NCBI GenBank assembly: GCA_947498355.1
Contig: CANMKA010000003.1
Location: forward strand, 124,001-188,000
Source of the DNA: an uncultured Paraglaciecola sp.
GTDB lineage: Bacteria > Pseudomonadota > Gammaproteobacteria > Enterobacterales > Alteromonadaceae
DNA: 64,000 nucleotides
Direction of reading: 5' to 3'
Positions within the stretch are counted from its first letter, which is position 1, and each line of letters opens with the position of its first letter. Shown here in pieces: positions 19,403-29,636 of the stretch. The notes under the pieces are model-generated. The model searched no databases and had not been told where the DNA came from. It saw nothing but the letters and a program-made list of their open reading frames with translations. Made by a program: the position numbers and the translations under genes.

Positions 19403-20391
19403 TGTCTGAGCAAGTATCTAAAACTATTCGTGCTTACGCACCTGCCTCAATCGGCAATGTTAGCCTAGGATTTGATTTGTTAGGCGCTGCCCTAAAACCT
19501 ATTGATGGCAGTTTGTTAGGGGATGAGGTTGACGTAACCCTAGCTGAGTCTTTTACATTAGAAGTAAAAGGCCGTTTTGCGCATAAATTACCTGCCGATG
19601 CTGATAGCAATATAGTGACTCGTTGTTATCAGTATTTTGTAGATGCGCTGCAAAAGCAAGGCCATAAGCCTGAGGACATTCCGGCGCTAAAGATGACCTT
19701 ACACAAGCATTTACCTATTGGTAGTGGCTTAGGCTCAAGTGCCAGTTCAATTGTTGCTGCGTTACATGGTTTAAATCAGTTTTATACTCAGCACTTTGGT
19801 AAAGCCCCTTTTAGTGACAATGATTTATTGTTGGTTATGGGGGAGTTAGAAGGTCAAATCAGTGGCAGCGTGCATTACGACAATGTTGCACCTTGCTATT
19901 TAGGCGGCATGACTTTGATGGCTGAATATAAAGAGCAAATCGCCTTACAACTACCGGTGTTCAAAAATTGGTACTGGGTATCATGCTATTCAGGTATTAG
20001 TGTATCCACGGCAGCAGCCCGTGACATATTGCCAAAACAGGTTTCTATGGCAGATACCATTCAATTTGGTCGTCAATTAGCCGTGTTTACCGATGCTTTG
20101 TATCGTCAAGATGAAGCCCTTGCAGCTGGCATGATGCAAGATGTAGTTGCTGAGCCTTATCGTAAATCGTTATTGCCTGTATTTGACGAATCGAGAGCAT
20201 TTGCTATGGATAATGGTGCCTTGGCTTTTGGTATCTCTGGCTCAGGTCCAACGGTATTTGCGGTATGTGATGATTTACAACATGCCAAAACCATTAATCA
20301 ATGGCTGATAGATAACTATATTCAGAATGACACTGGATTTAGTCATATTTGTCAGTTAGACGAACAAGGCGCGGTCACTCGCGACTTATAA
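19402..20391 (+). CDS. thrB: Homoserine kinase
   Basis: GHMP-family kinase phosphorylating homoserine, using ATP. The start at 19402 (MSEQVSK) is chosen because it forms the TAATG junction with the thrA stop; an upstream in-frame start at 19387 lies inside thrA. This gives 329 residues. The ATP-binding GHMP motif HLPIGSGLGSSASS is near residue 100, and the C-terminal FGISGSGPTVFAV motif is present. Translational coupling with thrA is likely. Confidence 0.96.
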   Translation: MSEQVSKTIRAYAPASIGNVSLGFDLLGAALKPIDGSLLGDEVDVTLAESFTLEVKGRFAHKLPADADSNIVTRCYQYFVDALQKQGHKPEDIPALKMTLHKHLPIGSGLGSSASSIVAALHGLNQFYTQHFGKAPFSDNDLLLVMGELEGQISGSVHYDNVAPCYLGGMTLMAEYKEQIALQLPVFKNWYWVSCYSGISVSTAAARDILPKQVSMADTIQFGRQLAVFTDALYRQDEALAAGMMQDVVAEPYRKSLLPVFDESRAFAMDNGALAFGISGSGPTVFAVCDDLQHAKTINQWLIDNYIQNDTGFSHICQLDEQGAVTRDL

Positions 20392-20473
20392 TTTAATATA
20401 TTGCCGTTAGGCAGATAAGTGCAGCGGTTTGCTAGCAATTGATAGGCTGGACCGCACTGAAAAGGTAAAGACA

Positions 20474-21757
20474 TTGGAACTCGAAAATTTAAAAGATGGC
20501 TCAGAATTAGCCACATTTGCTCAAGCAGTAAAAAAAGGGTTAGGTAAAAATCAAGGCTTGTTTTTCCCCAAGCAATTACCAAAATTTGACGATATTGATG
20601 CAATTTTAGCTATGCCTTTTGTTGAGCGTAGTGTGGAAATTCTGAGCACGCTAATTGGCGATGAAATGCCCAGAAGCCAAATTGCAGGGATTGTTGAGCG
20701 TGCCTTCGCTTTTGGCGCACCGCTAGCGAAAGTCACCGATAATATTTATAGCTTAGAGTTATTTCACGGTCCAACTTTAGCGTTTAAAGACTTTGGTGGT
20801 CGCTTTATGGCTCAGTGTTTAACTGAGATATCAAATGGTGACCCTATTACCATTTTGACTGCCACATCAGGTGACACGGGCGCAGCGGTTGCCCACGCCT
20901 TTCACGGTATAGACAATATTAACGTAGTGATCTTGTACCCCAAGGGAAAAATCAGTGAATTACAAGAAAAGCTGTTTACTACCTTAGGTGGAAACATCCA
21001 TACGGTGGCTATCGAGGACGATTTCGATGCATGTCAGCAGTTAGTTAAAACTGCGTTTGACGATCCAGAAGTACGTGATGGGCTGCACTTAAATTCGGCT
21101 AATTCAATCAATATTAGCCGCTTAGTTGCACAGGTCTGTTATTACTTTGAAGCTGTGTCGCAGTTGAGTGCCGAAGAGCGTGAAGATTTAGTTATCTCGG
21201 TACCTAGTGGTAACTTTGGTAACTTAACCGCAGGATTAATCGGTAAGGTTATGGGCTTACCTATTAAACACTTTGTGGCCGCGACTAACATGAACGATAC
21301 CGTTCCTCGTTACCTTAAAACTGGAGAATGGCAGCCAAACGATACAGTAGCAACGCTATCTAATGCGATGGACGTGAGTAATCCAAATAACTGGCCGCGT
21401 ATCGAAGCAATTATCGAGCAAGGGTATGTTGATAAATCTGTAATCTCTGGCGACAAGGTGGACGAAGATTATACTCAACTAGCCATGCGCCAATTGGCTC
21501 AACTGGGTTACGTAAGTGAACCTCATGCAGCGATTGCCTACAAAGCGCTAATCAGAAAGCTTGAAGAAGGCCAAACGGGGATATTTTTGGGAACAGCGCA
21601 CCCTGCTAAGTTCAGAGAAACCGTTGAAAATGTATTGGGGCAACCCATTAGCTTGCCACAACCTCTAGTTGATTGTGCAGGTAAAGATGGGTTATCGGTG
21701 GAGTTGCCAAACGATTACCAAGCGCTAAAAGCTCATATGCTCAAGCTACTAGGTTAA
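20474..21757 (+). CDS. thrC: Threonine synthase
   Basis: PLP enzyme converting phosphohomoserine to threonine. The start is placed at TTG 20474, preceded by AAAGG (20461-20465) at 8 bases. It gives an N-terminus (ELENLKDGSELATFAQAV) aligned with enteric ThrC and 427 residues (E. coli 428). A TTG further upstream at 20429 would add 15 residues with no family support. The PLP lysine is in GPTLAFKDFGGRF, the catalytic loop is TATSGDTGAAV, and the phosphate-binding SVPSGNFGN segment follows. It lies 82 bases after thrB, closing the thr operon. Confidence 0.96.
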   Translation: MELENLKDGSELATFAQAVKKGLGKNQGLFFPKQLPKFDDIDAILAMPFVERSVEILSTLIGDEMPRSQIAGIVERAFAFGAPLAKVTDNIYSLELFHGPTLAFKDFGGRFMAQCLTEISNGDPITILTATSGDTGAAVAHAFHGIDNINVVILYPKGKISELQEKLFTTLGGNIHTVAIEDDFDACQQLVKTAFDDPEVRDGLHLNSANSINISRLVAQVCYYFEAVSQLSAEEREDLVISVPSGNFGNLTAGLIGKVMGLPIKHFVAATNMNDTVPRYLKTGEWQPNDTVATLSNAMDVSNPNNWPRIEAIIEQGYVDKSVISGDKVDEDYTQLAMRQLAQLGYVSEPHAAIAYKALIRKLEEGQTGIFLGTAHPAKFRETVENVLGQPISLPQPLVDCAGKDGLSVELPNDYQALKAHMLKLLG

Positions 21758-21769
21758 TCTGCGGCTAAA

Positions 21770-22429
21770 GTGAATACTTGGGCGGATATACTAGAAGCTG
21801 AAAAACAGCAGGACTATTTTCAACAGCTAGTTAATTATGTTGAACAAAAGCGTGCAGCAGGCGTGCAGGTTTATCCGCCATCCGAACAAGTGTTTACTGC
21901 CTTCGAATTAACCCCTTTCGCTGATGTGAAAGTAGTACTTTTAGGGCAAGATCCTTATCATGGGCCAGGTCAGGCCCATGGCCTATGTTTTTCTGTTTTA
22001 CCCGGTATTAAATCGCCTCCCTCCTTAGTTAATATTTTTAAAGAGTTAACTAACGACATTGATGGCTTTATCAAGCCCGAGCATGGTTGCTTAAGCCCTT
22101 GGGCCAAGCAGGGCGTGCTAATGCTTAATACCGTATTAACCGTAGAGCAGGGCAAGGCCCACTCTCACGCTAAGATAGGTTGGGAAACCTTTACCGATAG
22201 GGTTATTCATTATTTGAATAGCTATTGTTCGGGCTTAGTGTTTTTGCTGTGGGGAAGTCACGCTAAAAATAAGGGGAAAAATATTGATGTGACTAAGCAT
22301 CATGTTTTGGCCGGTCCACACCCATCACCTTTGTCTGCGTATCGTGGTTTTTTTGGTTGCGGGCACTTTTCTGAGACAAATCGCTTGTTGCAAGCGCAAG
22401 GTCAATCGCCGATTGATTGGCAAATATAG
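21770..22429 (+). CDS. ung: Uracil-DNA glycosylase (family 1)
   Basis: Removes uracil from DNA to start base-excision repair. It is 219 residues long, near the usual 225-230. The water-activating Asp61 is in [18 protein letters not shown], and the second active-site motif [13 protein letters not shown] carries the catalytic His and the DNA-intercalating loop. The start is a GTG 12 bases after the thrC stop, and it probably rides on thr operon transcripts. Confidence 0.96.
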   Translation: MNTWADILEAEKQQDYFQQLVNYVEQKRAAGVQVYPPSEQVFTAFELTPFADVKVVLLGQDPYHGPGQAHGLCFSVLPGIKSPPSLVNIFKELTNDIDGFIKPEHGCLSPWAKQGVLMLNTVLTVEQGKAHSHAKIGWETFTDRVIHYLNSYCSGLVFLLWGSHAKNKGKNIDVTKHHVLAGPHPSPLSAYRGFFGCGHFSETNRLLQAQGQSPIDWQI

Positions 22430-22829
22430 TTTAATTTAAAAATTAAATAGGCCCGAGACGATTGTTTGGCGTGAGAGGTATATTTGACCCGCAACCCAGT
22501 ATCAAAAAAGTCTCTCAAGCGCTCAACTCAAAGTAGTGCTATAAGGGCTACCTCTCATAATATAATATACTGCGCCCCTTATTTTGTTCACCTCTTGTTA
22601 CCCAGTATTTAGGTTATGCAATTTTGAGTCTGGCTTAAAGGGAAGAAACGATGACCGAGAAAGTAAACTGATTCGGTTACCTTATACCATATATGTATTA
22701 AGCCCTTTTATAAACGTGCCTCTCGATTATAAATCGCCAATATGACCTCAATAGGTGAAAGAATAAAGGTTGTTTTTGTGTCTAGTCTTACCTGCTCACA
22801 GCAGTTCACCATTTTAAGGAATTTTATTT
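22430..22829. other. Intergenic stretch between ung and the GltB-like gene
   Basis: About 400 AT-rich bases. There is a tiny potential ORF of six codons (MTEKVN) after AAGGGAAG near 22651, and a small CTGCT/AGCAG hairpin near 22793. Neither is strong enough to call. The last 100 bases presumably hold the promoter of the next gene, whose AAGGA ribosome-binding site is clear. Confidence 0.4.
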
Positions 22830-24413
22830 ATGACAATGCGCCAAGTCTTCTCGATTTTTGCATTTTTGTTGTTCGTCTCAATTGCAGGTTTATCAAGTTT
22901 GAACATGGCTTGGCTTTGGTCTCTCGTTGTTTTTGGTCCAATTTTAGTGATTGGTCTTTATGATATGTTTCAGACCAAACATTCGATAAGGCGCTTATAC
23001 CCTTTATTTGGACGGTTTCGCTACATGCTAGAGTCCGTTCGGCCGGAAATTCAACAATATTTTGTCGAGTCAGATACGAGTGGAACCCCTATTCCCAGAG
23101 AATTTCGTTCGCTAGTCTACCAACGCGCAAAAGGGGACAGAGATACACGCCCATTTGGGACTATTTTTGATGTGAATAGAGCTGGCTATGAATGGATGGG
23201 GCACTCAATGCAGCCAAAACACTTAACTGATATGCATCCAAGAGTAAAATTTGGTGGCCCTGATTGTTTACAGCCCTATATGGCCTCACCTTTGAATATA
23301 TCTGCAATGAGTTACGGTGCGTTGAGTAAAAATGCCATTATGTCTTTGAACCGTGGTGCCAAGATTGGCGGTTTCTCCCACAACACAGGTGAAGGTAGTA
23401 TGAGCCCTTATCACCTTAAGCATGGTGGTGATATCGTCTGGCAAATTGGTACGGGATACTTTGGGTGTAGGACGGGTGATGGTGATTTTTGCCCTAAGAC
23501 ATTTAAAGAAAAGTCAGCTAAAGATGTGGTTAAAATGATAGAAATTAAACTATCACAAGGTGCCAAACCCGGACATGGTGGTATTTTACCTGCTGCTAAG
23601 CTGACACAAGAAATCGCTGAAATTCGCGACGTTCCTATGGGCCAAGATGTGGCTTCTCCTCCAGGGCACAGCGCATTTTCAACGCCAACCGAGTTGTTAG
23701 AGTTCGTCAAACAATTGCGTGATTTGTCTGGCGGAAAACCTGTTGGCTTTAAATTCTGTGTGGGTAAGCATGAAGAGTTTCTGGCCATATGCAAAGCCAT
23801 GGTTCAAACCAAAATTATGCCTGATTTCATTACTGTAGATGGTGGTGAAGGCGGCACTGGGGCAGCGCCTACTGAGATGACTAACTCGGTTGGCATGCCC
23901 CTTCGAGATGGCTTGATATTTGTCAACAACGCATTGATTGGCTTTGGTTTAAAAGAACACATTCGCATCATTGCTTCGGGCAAAATGCTATCAGCGTTTC
24001 ATATTTTACGAGCCATAGCATTGGGGGCTGATACTGTGAACTCTGCGCGTGGAATGATGCTGTCATTGGGTTGTATTCAAGCCAGAACTTGTAATACGGA
24101 TCATTGCCCTACAGGTATCGCTACCCAGAATCCTTCTCGAAATAAAGCCATAGTCGTAACTGACAAATCTCAGCGTGTTGCTAATTTTCACCGTGAGACA
24201 GTTGCTAATTTAGTGGAGCTAGTGGGAGCCGCTGGCCTAAATGGTATTCATGAGCTTGAGCCTAAGCATATTAATCGTAGAATTGAAGGAACGAATGTGC
24301 AAAATTACGCACAACTGTACCCAACCATTCCAAGTGGAGCTTTGCTAGAAGAAAGCTCCATACCCGAAAGATGGCGTCATGACATGAAATTAGCCAATCC
24401 TGCTGCATGGTGA
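22830..24413 (+). CDS. FMN-binding glutamate synthase-family protein (GltB-like central domain)
   Basis: A 527-residue protein with two N-terminal hydrophobic helices (about 5-45) and then a glutamate-synthase-type TIM barrel. Recognisable features are ISAMSYGALSKNAI, HNTGEGSMSPYHL, KPGHGGILPAAKL, TVDGGEGGTGAAP (FMN phosphate), and the 3Fe-4S-type cysteines in LGCIQARTCNTDHCPTGIATQ. The glutaminase and C-terminal beta-helix domains of full GltB are absent. Such stand-alone proteins are membrane-associated oxidoreductases of unknown substrate, so glutamate synthesis itself should not be assumed. Confidence 0.85.
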   Translation: MTMRQVFSIFAFLLFVSIAGLSSLNMAWLWSLVVFGPILVIGLYDMFQTKHSIRRLYPLFGRFRYMLESVRPEIQQYFVESDTSGTPIPREFRSLVYQRAKGDRDTRPFGTIFDVNRAGYEWMGHSMQPKHLTDMHPRVKFGGPDCLQPYMASPLNISAMSYGALSKNAIMSLNRGAKIGGFSHNTGEGSMSPYHLKHGGDIVWQIGTGYFGCRTGDGDFCPKTFKEKSAKDVVKMIEIKLSQGAKPGHGGILPAAKLTQEIAEIRDVPMGQDVASPPGHSAFSTPTELLEFVKQLRDLSGGKPVGFKFCVGKHEEFLAICKAMVQTKIMPDFITVDGGEGGTGAAPTEMTNSVGMPLRDGLIFVNNALIGFGLKEHIRIIASGKMLSAFHILRAIALGADTVNSARGMMLSLGCIQARTCNTDHCPTGIATQNPSRNKAIVVTDKSQRVANFHRETVANLVELVGAAGLNGIHELEPKHINRRIEGTNVQNYAQLYPTIPSGALLEESSIPERWRHDMKLANPAAW

Positions 24414-24467
24414 TCGACACTTGCGCATTAGAGAGTGACGAAACACTGTTACTCGATATTTATATTC

Positions 24468-24503
24468 GGTTAGTCGTGTGAAACTTTTCTGACACGGCTG
24501 ACC
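24468..24503 (+). promoter_or_regulatory. Inverted repeat upstream of the hydrolase-OsmC gene
   Basis: GGTTAGTCGTGT (24468-24479) pairs with ACACGGCTGACC (24492-24503), 12 pairs including two G-U, with a 12-base loop. It ends 23 bases before the start codon, just ahead of the AAGGGG ribosome-binding site. It may be an operator dyad or a 5'-UTR hairpin; which one cannot be told. Confidence 0.4.
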
Positions 24504-24526
24504 AAGCTCTAAAAAAGGGGAACGCT

Positions 24527-25720
24527 ATGCGACAAAAAGTACAATTTCAAAGTGGTAGCAATACACTCAGTGGGCTATTGGAGGTCCCTGAATCTAACGT
24601 GCGTTTTTACGCGCTTTTCGCTCACTGTTTTACATGTGGTAAAGATATTGCTGCAGCTTCTCGCATTAGTCGGGCATTAACTGCTAAAGGCATTGCCGTA
24701 CTGCGATTTGATTTTACTGGGTTAGGTAACAGTGACGGAGATTTTGCGAACACCAATTTTTCATCGAATGTTCAAGACTTGCTGGCGGCTGCGGAGTTTT
24801 TAGGTGAGGCCTACGATGCGCCTAAACTACTAATTGGGCACAGTTTGGGCGGAGCTGCCGTGTTAGCGGCGGCTGATAAAATTCCAGATTCTAAGGCAGT
24901 AGTAACGATTGGTGCACCATCCGATGCTGCACATGTGGCACATAACTTTGCCGCGCAACTTGACGATATTTCGACTCATGGACAAGCAGAGGTCACGCTA
25001 GGTGGGCGCTCTTTTACAATCCAAAAGCAATTTATTGATGATATCAACCGGGCAGGAACAAAGCATATAAGTAAGCTTAAACGTGCCTTATTGGTCATGC
25101 ACTCGCCAGTGGATAGCATAGTAAATATTGCCGAGGCGGAAAAAATTTATCAAAGTGCTCTTCATCCTAAAAGCTTTGTCAGTTTAGATAATGCTGATCA
25201 CCTATTAACGAATAAAGACGACTCTGAGTATGCTGCGGTTGTAATTGCGGCGTGGGCCACTAGGTACGTACCTAGTGATACTCAAGGTTATCAGGCTAGT
25301 GTCGCCCCGGGTCATGTATTAGTTGAAGAGAAGGATCACAAGTTTACTCAACATGTGAGCACTGCTAGTCATTACTGGTTAGCAGATGAGCCTTTAAAAG
25401 TCGGTGGCAAAAACACTGGGCCAGACCCATATGAACATTTACTTGCAGGCTTGGGTGCGTGCACGTCTATGACATTGCGCATGTATGCCAATCGCAAAAA
25501 GTTACCTATAGATCATATCAAAGTTGAGCTTACCCATACGCGAAACTATATGGATGATTGTGCGCAGCAAAGTGGAATTGAAGCAATAGTGCGCAGCATT
25601 AGTTATGAGGGAACACTCGATGAGAACCAAGCCAAGCGCTTTTTAGAAATTGCAGATAAATGCCCAGTACACAAAACCCTGCATAGTAACGTAGCAGTTG
25701 TGAGCAAACTGGTCAGCTAG
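24527..25720 (+). CDS. Bifunctional alpha/beta hydrolase - OsmC-family fusion protein
   Basis: A 397-residue two-domain protein. Residues 1-250 are an alpha/beta hydrolase with the nucleophile Ser in GHSLGG near residue 108, an oxyanion segment AHCFTCGKD and a C-terminal DNADHLL carrying the His. Residues about 265-397 are an OsmC/Ohr-like domain with the two redox cysteines in [14 protein letters not shown] and [10 protein letters not shown]. OsmC proteins reduce organic hydroperoxides with cysteine pairs, so the fusion may hydrolyse an ester and then deal with a peroxide or thiol product; the link is inference. A hairpin lies upstream and a terminator downstream, so it is a single-gene unit. 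Confidence 0.9.
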   Translation: MRQKVQFQSGSNTLSGLLEVPESNVRFYALFAHCFTCGKDIAAASRISRALTAKGIAVLRFDFTGLGNSDGDFANTNFSSNVQDLLAAAEFLGEAYDAPKLLIGHSLGGAAVLAAADKIPDSKAVVTIGAPSDAAHVAHNFAAQLDDISTHGQAEVTLGGRSFTIQKQFIDDINRAGTKHISKLKRALLVMHSPVDSIVNIAEAEKIYQSALHPKSFVSLDNADHLLTNKDDSEYAAVVIAAWATRYVPSDTQGYQASVAPGHVLVEEKDHKFTQHVSTASHYWLADEPLKVGGKNTGPDPYEHLLAGLGACTSMTLRMYANRKKLPIDHIKVELTHTRNYMDDCAQQSGIEAIVRSISYEGTLDENQAKRFLEIADKCPVHKTLHSNVAVVSKLVS

Positions 25721-25773
25721 TTGCTGCAAACTCTTACCAATAAGGTAAGTGCACCCTATAGCCCAAAAACAAC

Positions 25774-25797
25774 AAAGCCCTGAATGACAGGGCTTTT
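25774..25797. terminator. Bidirectional terminator between the OsmC fusion and DUF3545 genes
   Basis: AAAGCCCTG (25774-25782) pairs with CAGGGCTTT (25788-25796) around AATGA. T-rich on the plus side, and A-rich upstream for the minus-strand gene, so it suits both convergent genes. Confidence 0.8.
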
Positions 25798-25808
25798 GTT
25801 TGAATGGG

Positions 25809-25979
25809 TTAGAGTAACTCTAATTCGTCTTCGGGCGACATGCCTAATTCACGTAGCTCTTGTTTTAATTTATATCTGTCATGGATCGCCTCTATTTCAC
25901 GCCACTTACGTTTACTGTTTTTGGTTTTAGTTGGGCGGGATTCTTGTTCAACAGATGACAATAGTTCGGACTGGCTCAT
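25809..25979 (-). CDS. DUF3545-family small protein
   Basis: A 56-residue highly charged protein. The core SKRKWREIEAIHDRYKLKQELREL matches the DUF3545 pattern found in Vibrio, Shewanella and Alteromonas. The start at 25979 (MSQSEL) is preferred because GGAG lies 7 bases upstream; the longer frame to 26015 adds a lysine-rich, unsupported extension. No transmembrane segment or cysteine. Function unknown. Confidence 0.75.
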   Translation of the reverse strand: MSQSELLSSVEQESRPTKTKNSKRKWREIEAIHDRYKLKQELRELGMSPEDELELL

Positions 25980-26252
25980 AATAAACTCCATTATTTTTTT
26001 AGCGCGATTTAGCAATACAAATTGCGAACCTTCAATCTAGTTCCATAGATACTACGAAGCCTCGTATGATTTTGTATCACACTCCGAGTAAAAATAGTAC
26101 AACTATTTGAATTCTATATTAATGTTTTGTGAAATTAATGTGAATCCTAGGGCGTTGAGTCTAATCAGAATTTTGCTTAACGAAAGTGTTAGTGAGGAGG
26201 ATATGTTGAGGTAATTTGGTTACATGGGGCAGTAAAAGCCGATGGAGGAAAA

Positions 26253-26295
26253 AGGTAACGCCTTATATAACTCATATAAGGCTAAGACGTTACCT
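26253..26295 (-). terminator. Two-tier hairpin terminator after pgi
   Basis: Outer arms AGGTAACG (26253-26260) and CGTTACCT (26288-26295) enclose inner arms CCTTATAT (26261-26268) and ATATAAGG (26274-26281). Read on the minus strand it ends in five T. It directly follows the pgi stop. Confidence 0.75.
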
Positions 26296-26305
26296 CATTA
26301 CTTAG

Positions 26306-27949
26306 TTACTGGTTTGCAGCTCTGAATTTGGCGATCAACTGATTAGTCGATGCATCAAAGTTAAGGGCTGCGCCTTGGTTGACTAACTTGTCTAATACTT
26401 GGTTGCCAAGTTCTTTACCTAGCTCAACACCCCATTGATCAAATGAATTCACATCCCAAATGGCACCTTGAACAAACACTTTATGTTCATACAAGGCGAC
26501 TAATGCGCCTAATGTTTTAGGGTCAAGCTGTTCAAATAGCAAGGTGTTGCTTGGCTTGTTACCTGGCATGGTCTTGTGGGTAGCAAGTGAATTTAATTCG
26601 GATTCATCTAATCCTTTACTGGCTAAATCTGCCTTGCATTCTTCAAAGGTTTTTCCTTGCATCAAGGCTTGGGTTTGACCAAAGCAGTTCGACGCTAGCA
26701 TTGCATGATGCGTGTCATCTTGGTTTGGCACATTTAATGGCAGCATGAAATCAGCAGGAATAACGACTGTACCTTGGTGGATCAGCTGGTGGAACGAATG
26801 TTGACCATTAGTCCCTTCGCTGCCCCAAATAATCGGGCCTGTCTCGTAATCCGTAGGTGTTTGCTCTCCAGCAATACGTTTACCGTTACTTTCCATATCA
26901 AGTTGTTGGACGTAGGCAGGGAATCCACGCATGTAGTGGTAGTAAGGCAATAACACATGGCTTTGAGCGCCAAAGAAGTTGATATACCACACACCTAGCG
27001 CACCTAAGATCATAGGTAAGTTTTGCTCGGCAGGAGCGGTTAAAAAGTGTTGGTCCATTTCGAACGCACCTTCTAACAAGGCACGATAGTTGTCGTAGCC
27101 AATAGTTAGGGCAATAGGTAAACCTATGGCTGACCATAAAGAGTAGCGTCCACCTACCCAGTCCCACATTGGGAAGATGTTTTCTTCGGCCATACCAAAT
27201 TCTGTTGCGGCTTTGATGTTTGAAGAAACGGCAATAAAGTGTTTGGCAATATCTTCTTGTTTTCCACCAGAGCGCAAAAACCAGTCTTTCGCGGTCAGAG
27301 TATTTTGCAAGGTTTCTTGAGTCGAGAACGACTTAGATGACATGACAACTAAGGTTTCTTCGTGATCGACTGTTGCCAGTACATCTTGAATATGGCAACC
27401 ATCTACATTTGCTACATAGTGAACTTTTACACCGTCAAACCAATAAGGTTTAAGGGCTTCAGACATGATCTTAGGGCCTAGGAAAGAACCACCGATACCA
27501 ATTGCGACAATTTGTTTCAGTGCTTTACCTGTGTAGCCTTTGCGTTCACCTTGGTGGATCGTTTCAACAAATGCTTTAATTTTGTCTTGGCATGCCATCA
27601 CTTCTGGCATCACATCTTCACCGTCAACCATCACAGGTTTTCCTGAGAAGTTACGCAAAGCCGTATGCAATACAGCGCGCTTCTCGGTGTGATTGATTAT
27701 GTCGCCAGCAAACATAGCGTCACGTTTCTCAGCAACCTTAGTTGAAGTCATTAGGCCCTGAAGCGCACCAATCACTTCGTCAGTGATTAAGTTTTTAGAA
27801 AAGTCGAGTTCGATACCGCAGGCTGCTTGAGTGTATTTAGTGGCACGCTCTGGGTCGTTTTCGAACCAATCGCGCATATGCTGTGTTTTGATGTCTGTAG
27901 CTAAGCTAGACAGAGTTTGCCAAGCTGATGAGTCTGTGAGTGCTGTCAT
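26306..27949 (-). CDS. pgi: Glucose-6-phosphate isomerase
   Basis: Interconverts glucose-6-phosphate and fructose-6-phosphate. The start at 27949 (MTALTDS) follows GAGG at 8 bases and gives 547 residues (E. coli 549); an in-frame ATG 18 bases earlier lacks family support. SIS-fold signatures include [26 protein letters not shown], the catalytic Glu/His region [14 protein letters not shown] and the C-terminal [11 protein letters not shown] with the active-site Lys. It is downstream of tal on the same strand, separated by a hairpin. Confidence 0.96.
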   Translation of the reverse strand: MTALTDSSAWQTLSSLATDIKTQHMRDWFENDPERATKYTQAACGIELDFSKNLITDEVIGALQGLMTSTKVAEKRDAMFAGDIINHTEKRAVLHTALRNFSGKPVMVDGEDVMPEVMACQDKIKAFVETIHQGERKGYTGKALKQIVAIGIGGSFLGPKIMSEALKPYWFDGVKVHYVANVDGCHIQDVLATVDHEETLVVMSSKSFSTQETLQNTLTAKDWFLRSGGKQEDIAKHFIAVSSNIKAATEFGMAEENIFPMWDWVGGRYSLWSAIGLPIALTIGYDNYRALLEGAFEMDQHFLTAPAEQNLPMILGALGVWYINFFGAQSHVLLPYYHYMRGFPAYVQQLDMESNGKRIAGEQTPTDYETGPIIWGSEGTNGQHSFHQLIHQGTVVIPADFMLPLNVPNQDDTHHAMLASNCFGQTQALMQGKTFEECKADLASKGLDESELNSLATHKTMPGNKPSNTLLFEQLDPKTLGALVALYEHKVFVQGAIWDVNSFDQWGVELGKELGNQVLDKLVNQGAALNFDASTNQLIAKFRAANQ

Positions 27950-27987
27950 GAGAGTGCCTCGAAACATAAAATAGGTGGAAAAATAAC

Positions 27988-28016
27988 AAAAAAGCGCCGA
28001 GAACCGACGCTTTTTT
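27988..28016 (-). terminator. Hairpin between tal and pgi
   Basis: A-run plus GCGCCG pairs with CGACGC plus T-run around a short loop, one mismatch in the stem. On the minus strand it follows the tal stop and ends in T. It could stop or only reduce read-through from tal into pgi. Confidence 0.65.
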
Positions 28017-28030
28017 CATCTAGCTAAGGC

Positions 28031-28984
28031 TTATAAAAAGCTTTTTAGTAGGGTTTCTAATTTAACTTGATCGATGGCAAAGTTACGAATGCCTTCAGAT
28101 AGTTTTTCTGTTGCCATTGGGTCTTGGTTCATATCCCAACGGAACTGCTCTTCAGTCAGTGGAGCGCCGGGTGTTTTAGTCGCGCCATTGTCTTTTAATT
28201 TAACAGGTAATGCACCTTCAGCTTGAGATAACTCTTCTAACAAACCAGGGCCAATAGTTAAACGGTCGCAACCTGCAAGTTCAGTGATTTCGTCAGTGTT
28301 ACGGAAGCTTGCGCCCATAACCACTGTTTTGTAGCCATGGTCTTTATAGTAGTTGTAGATCTTAGTTACAGATACTACGCCCGGATCTTCTGCCGGTGCA
28401 TAACTGTCTTTACCTGTTTTAGCTTTGTACCAATCTAAGATACGACCAACAAATGGAGAGATAAGGTAAGCGCCAGCTTCTGCACAAGCTTGTGCTTGAG
28501 CAAAACCAAACAATAACGTTAGGTTACAGTTGATCCCTTCTTTTTCTAGTTGCTCAGCTGCTTTGATGCCTTCCCAAGTTGAAGCGAGTTTAATCAATAT
28601 GCGGTCTTTGCTTACACCCGCTTCGTCGTACAATTTAACCAACTTGTGCGCTTTTTCAATACTTGCTGCAGTATCAAAAGATAAACGCGCATCCACTTCT
28701 GTAGAAATACGGCCAGGTACGATATTTACGATGTCGGTACCGATAGTCACAGATAACTTGTCGCCAGCATCGATAATTTGCTGTTCAGGATCTGATGATT
28801 GCTCTTTGGCCCATGCAACTGCCGCTTCAAGGTGCGACTTATACTGAGGCATTTCAGCAGCTTTAAGCAATAATGAAGGGTTAGTTGTAGCATCAACGGG
28901 TTGATACTTTTTAATTGCTTCGATATCGCCTGTGTCAGCAACAACAGTAGTAAGTTCGCGTAACGCTTGTAATTGGTTAGACAT
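28031..28984 (-). CDS. tal: Transaldolase
   Basis: Transfers dihydroxyacetone units in the non-oxidative pentose phosphate pathway. It is 317 residues long (E. coli TalB 317). The Schiff-base lysine is Lys132 in [12 protein letters not shown], exactly the enteric position. DATTNPSL near residue 31, [10 protein letters not shown] and [10 protein letters not shown] are also present. AGAGGA sits about 5 bases before the ATG. With gnd and pgi in the same window, hexose/pentose interconversion is well represented. Confidence 0.97.
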   Translation of the reverse strand: MSNQLQALRELTTVVADTGDIEAIKKYQPVDATTNPSLLLKAAEMPQYKSHLEAAVAWAKEQSSDPEQQIIDAGDKLSVTIGTDIVNIVPGRISTEVDARLSFDTAASIEKAHKLVKLYDEAGVSKDRILIKLASTWEGIKAAEQLEKEGINCNLTLLFGFAQAQACAEAGAYLISPFVGRILDWYKAKTGKDSYAPAEDPGVVSVTKIYNYYKDHGYKTVVMGASFRNTDEITELAGCDRLTIGPGLLEELSQAEGALPVKLKDNGATKTPGAPLTEEQFRWDMNQDPMATEKLSEGIRNFAIDQVKLETLLKSFL

Positions 28985-29636
28985 ATAATCCTCTGTGTAA
29001 TGGCTCTTAAATGTGTTGTCGCATTATAAATAGTGGGTAAATAACCCATTGTAAATAACAGCGAGTTTGTTTCGCTTTATCTATTTTGTGTTTCAACTCA
29101 CATATTCAAGGCAACAAACAAATATTTAAATTTTAAAAAGCAAAATCTTTCAATAAATCGCCCAAGGTGTTGTTTATCTAATTGCGACTTGGCGATAAGC
29201 TAAATCAGCTAGACTAAAAAACAAAGTAAGGCGACATGTCATCGAAAATACGCATGACAGATGACAAAAAGATGGTGAAGATTATATATACGTTTATCGC
29301 CGTTCTCCATTAATAAACCGCATACTCTTATGATAAAAACCGTTATTTTGCCGTTTTGATGCTTTTTAGGGGCTTTTTGTCGCTAATTTTTACCAATATG
29401 GTTTTGACTCCTAGCAGCTTAGTTGGAAGGGAGCAGTTCAAAATGTGTATTGCTTGAGGCCGTTGGCAATGTACATTTAACGTCTATTACATTGTCTCTT
29501 TTCAGCAAATATAAAATATTTAAATCAATAGCTTGGCTAAAATTAAATGCGCATAATAAGACATTAACGATACCCAAGAGAACCTAGATGGATAATTCTT
29601 TCACTTACCGGCTAACCAAAACTAAAGGAATGTATT
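28985..29636. other. Long AT-rich intergenic region
   Basis: About 650 bases between divergent tal and the DUF952 gene. It should hold both promoters. An imperfect dyad ATCGCCCAAG ... CTTGGCGAT lies near 29156-29198. A 19-codon ORF starting at 29589 ends inside the next gene's start region; nothing supports it as a protein. Confidence 0.45.

Noticed and set aside
22742..22963. A 73-residue ORF overlapping the start of the GltB-like gene
   Set aside because: Mostly upstream leader and out-of-frame coding sequence of the next gene.
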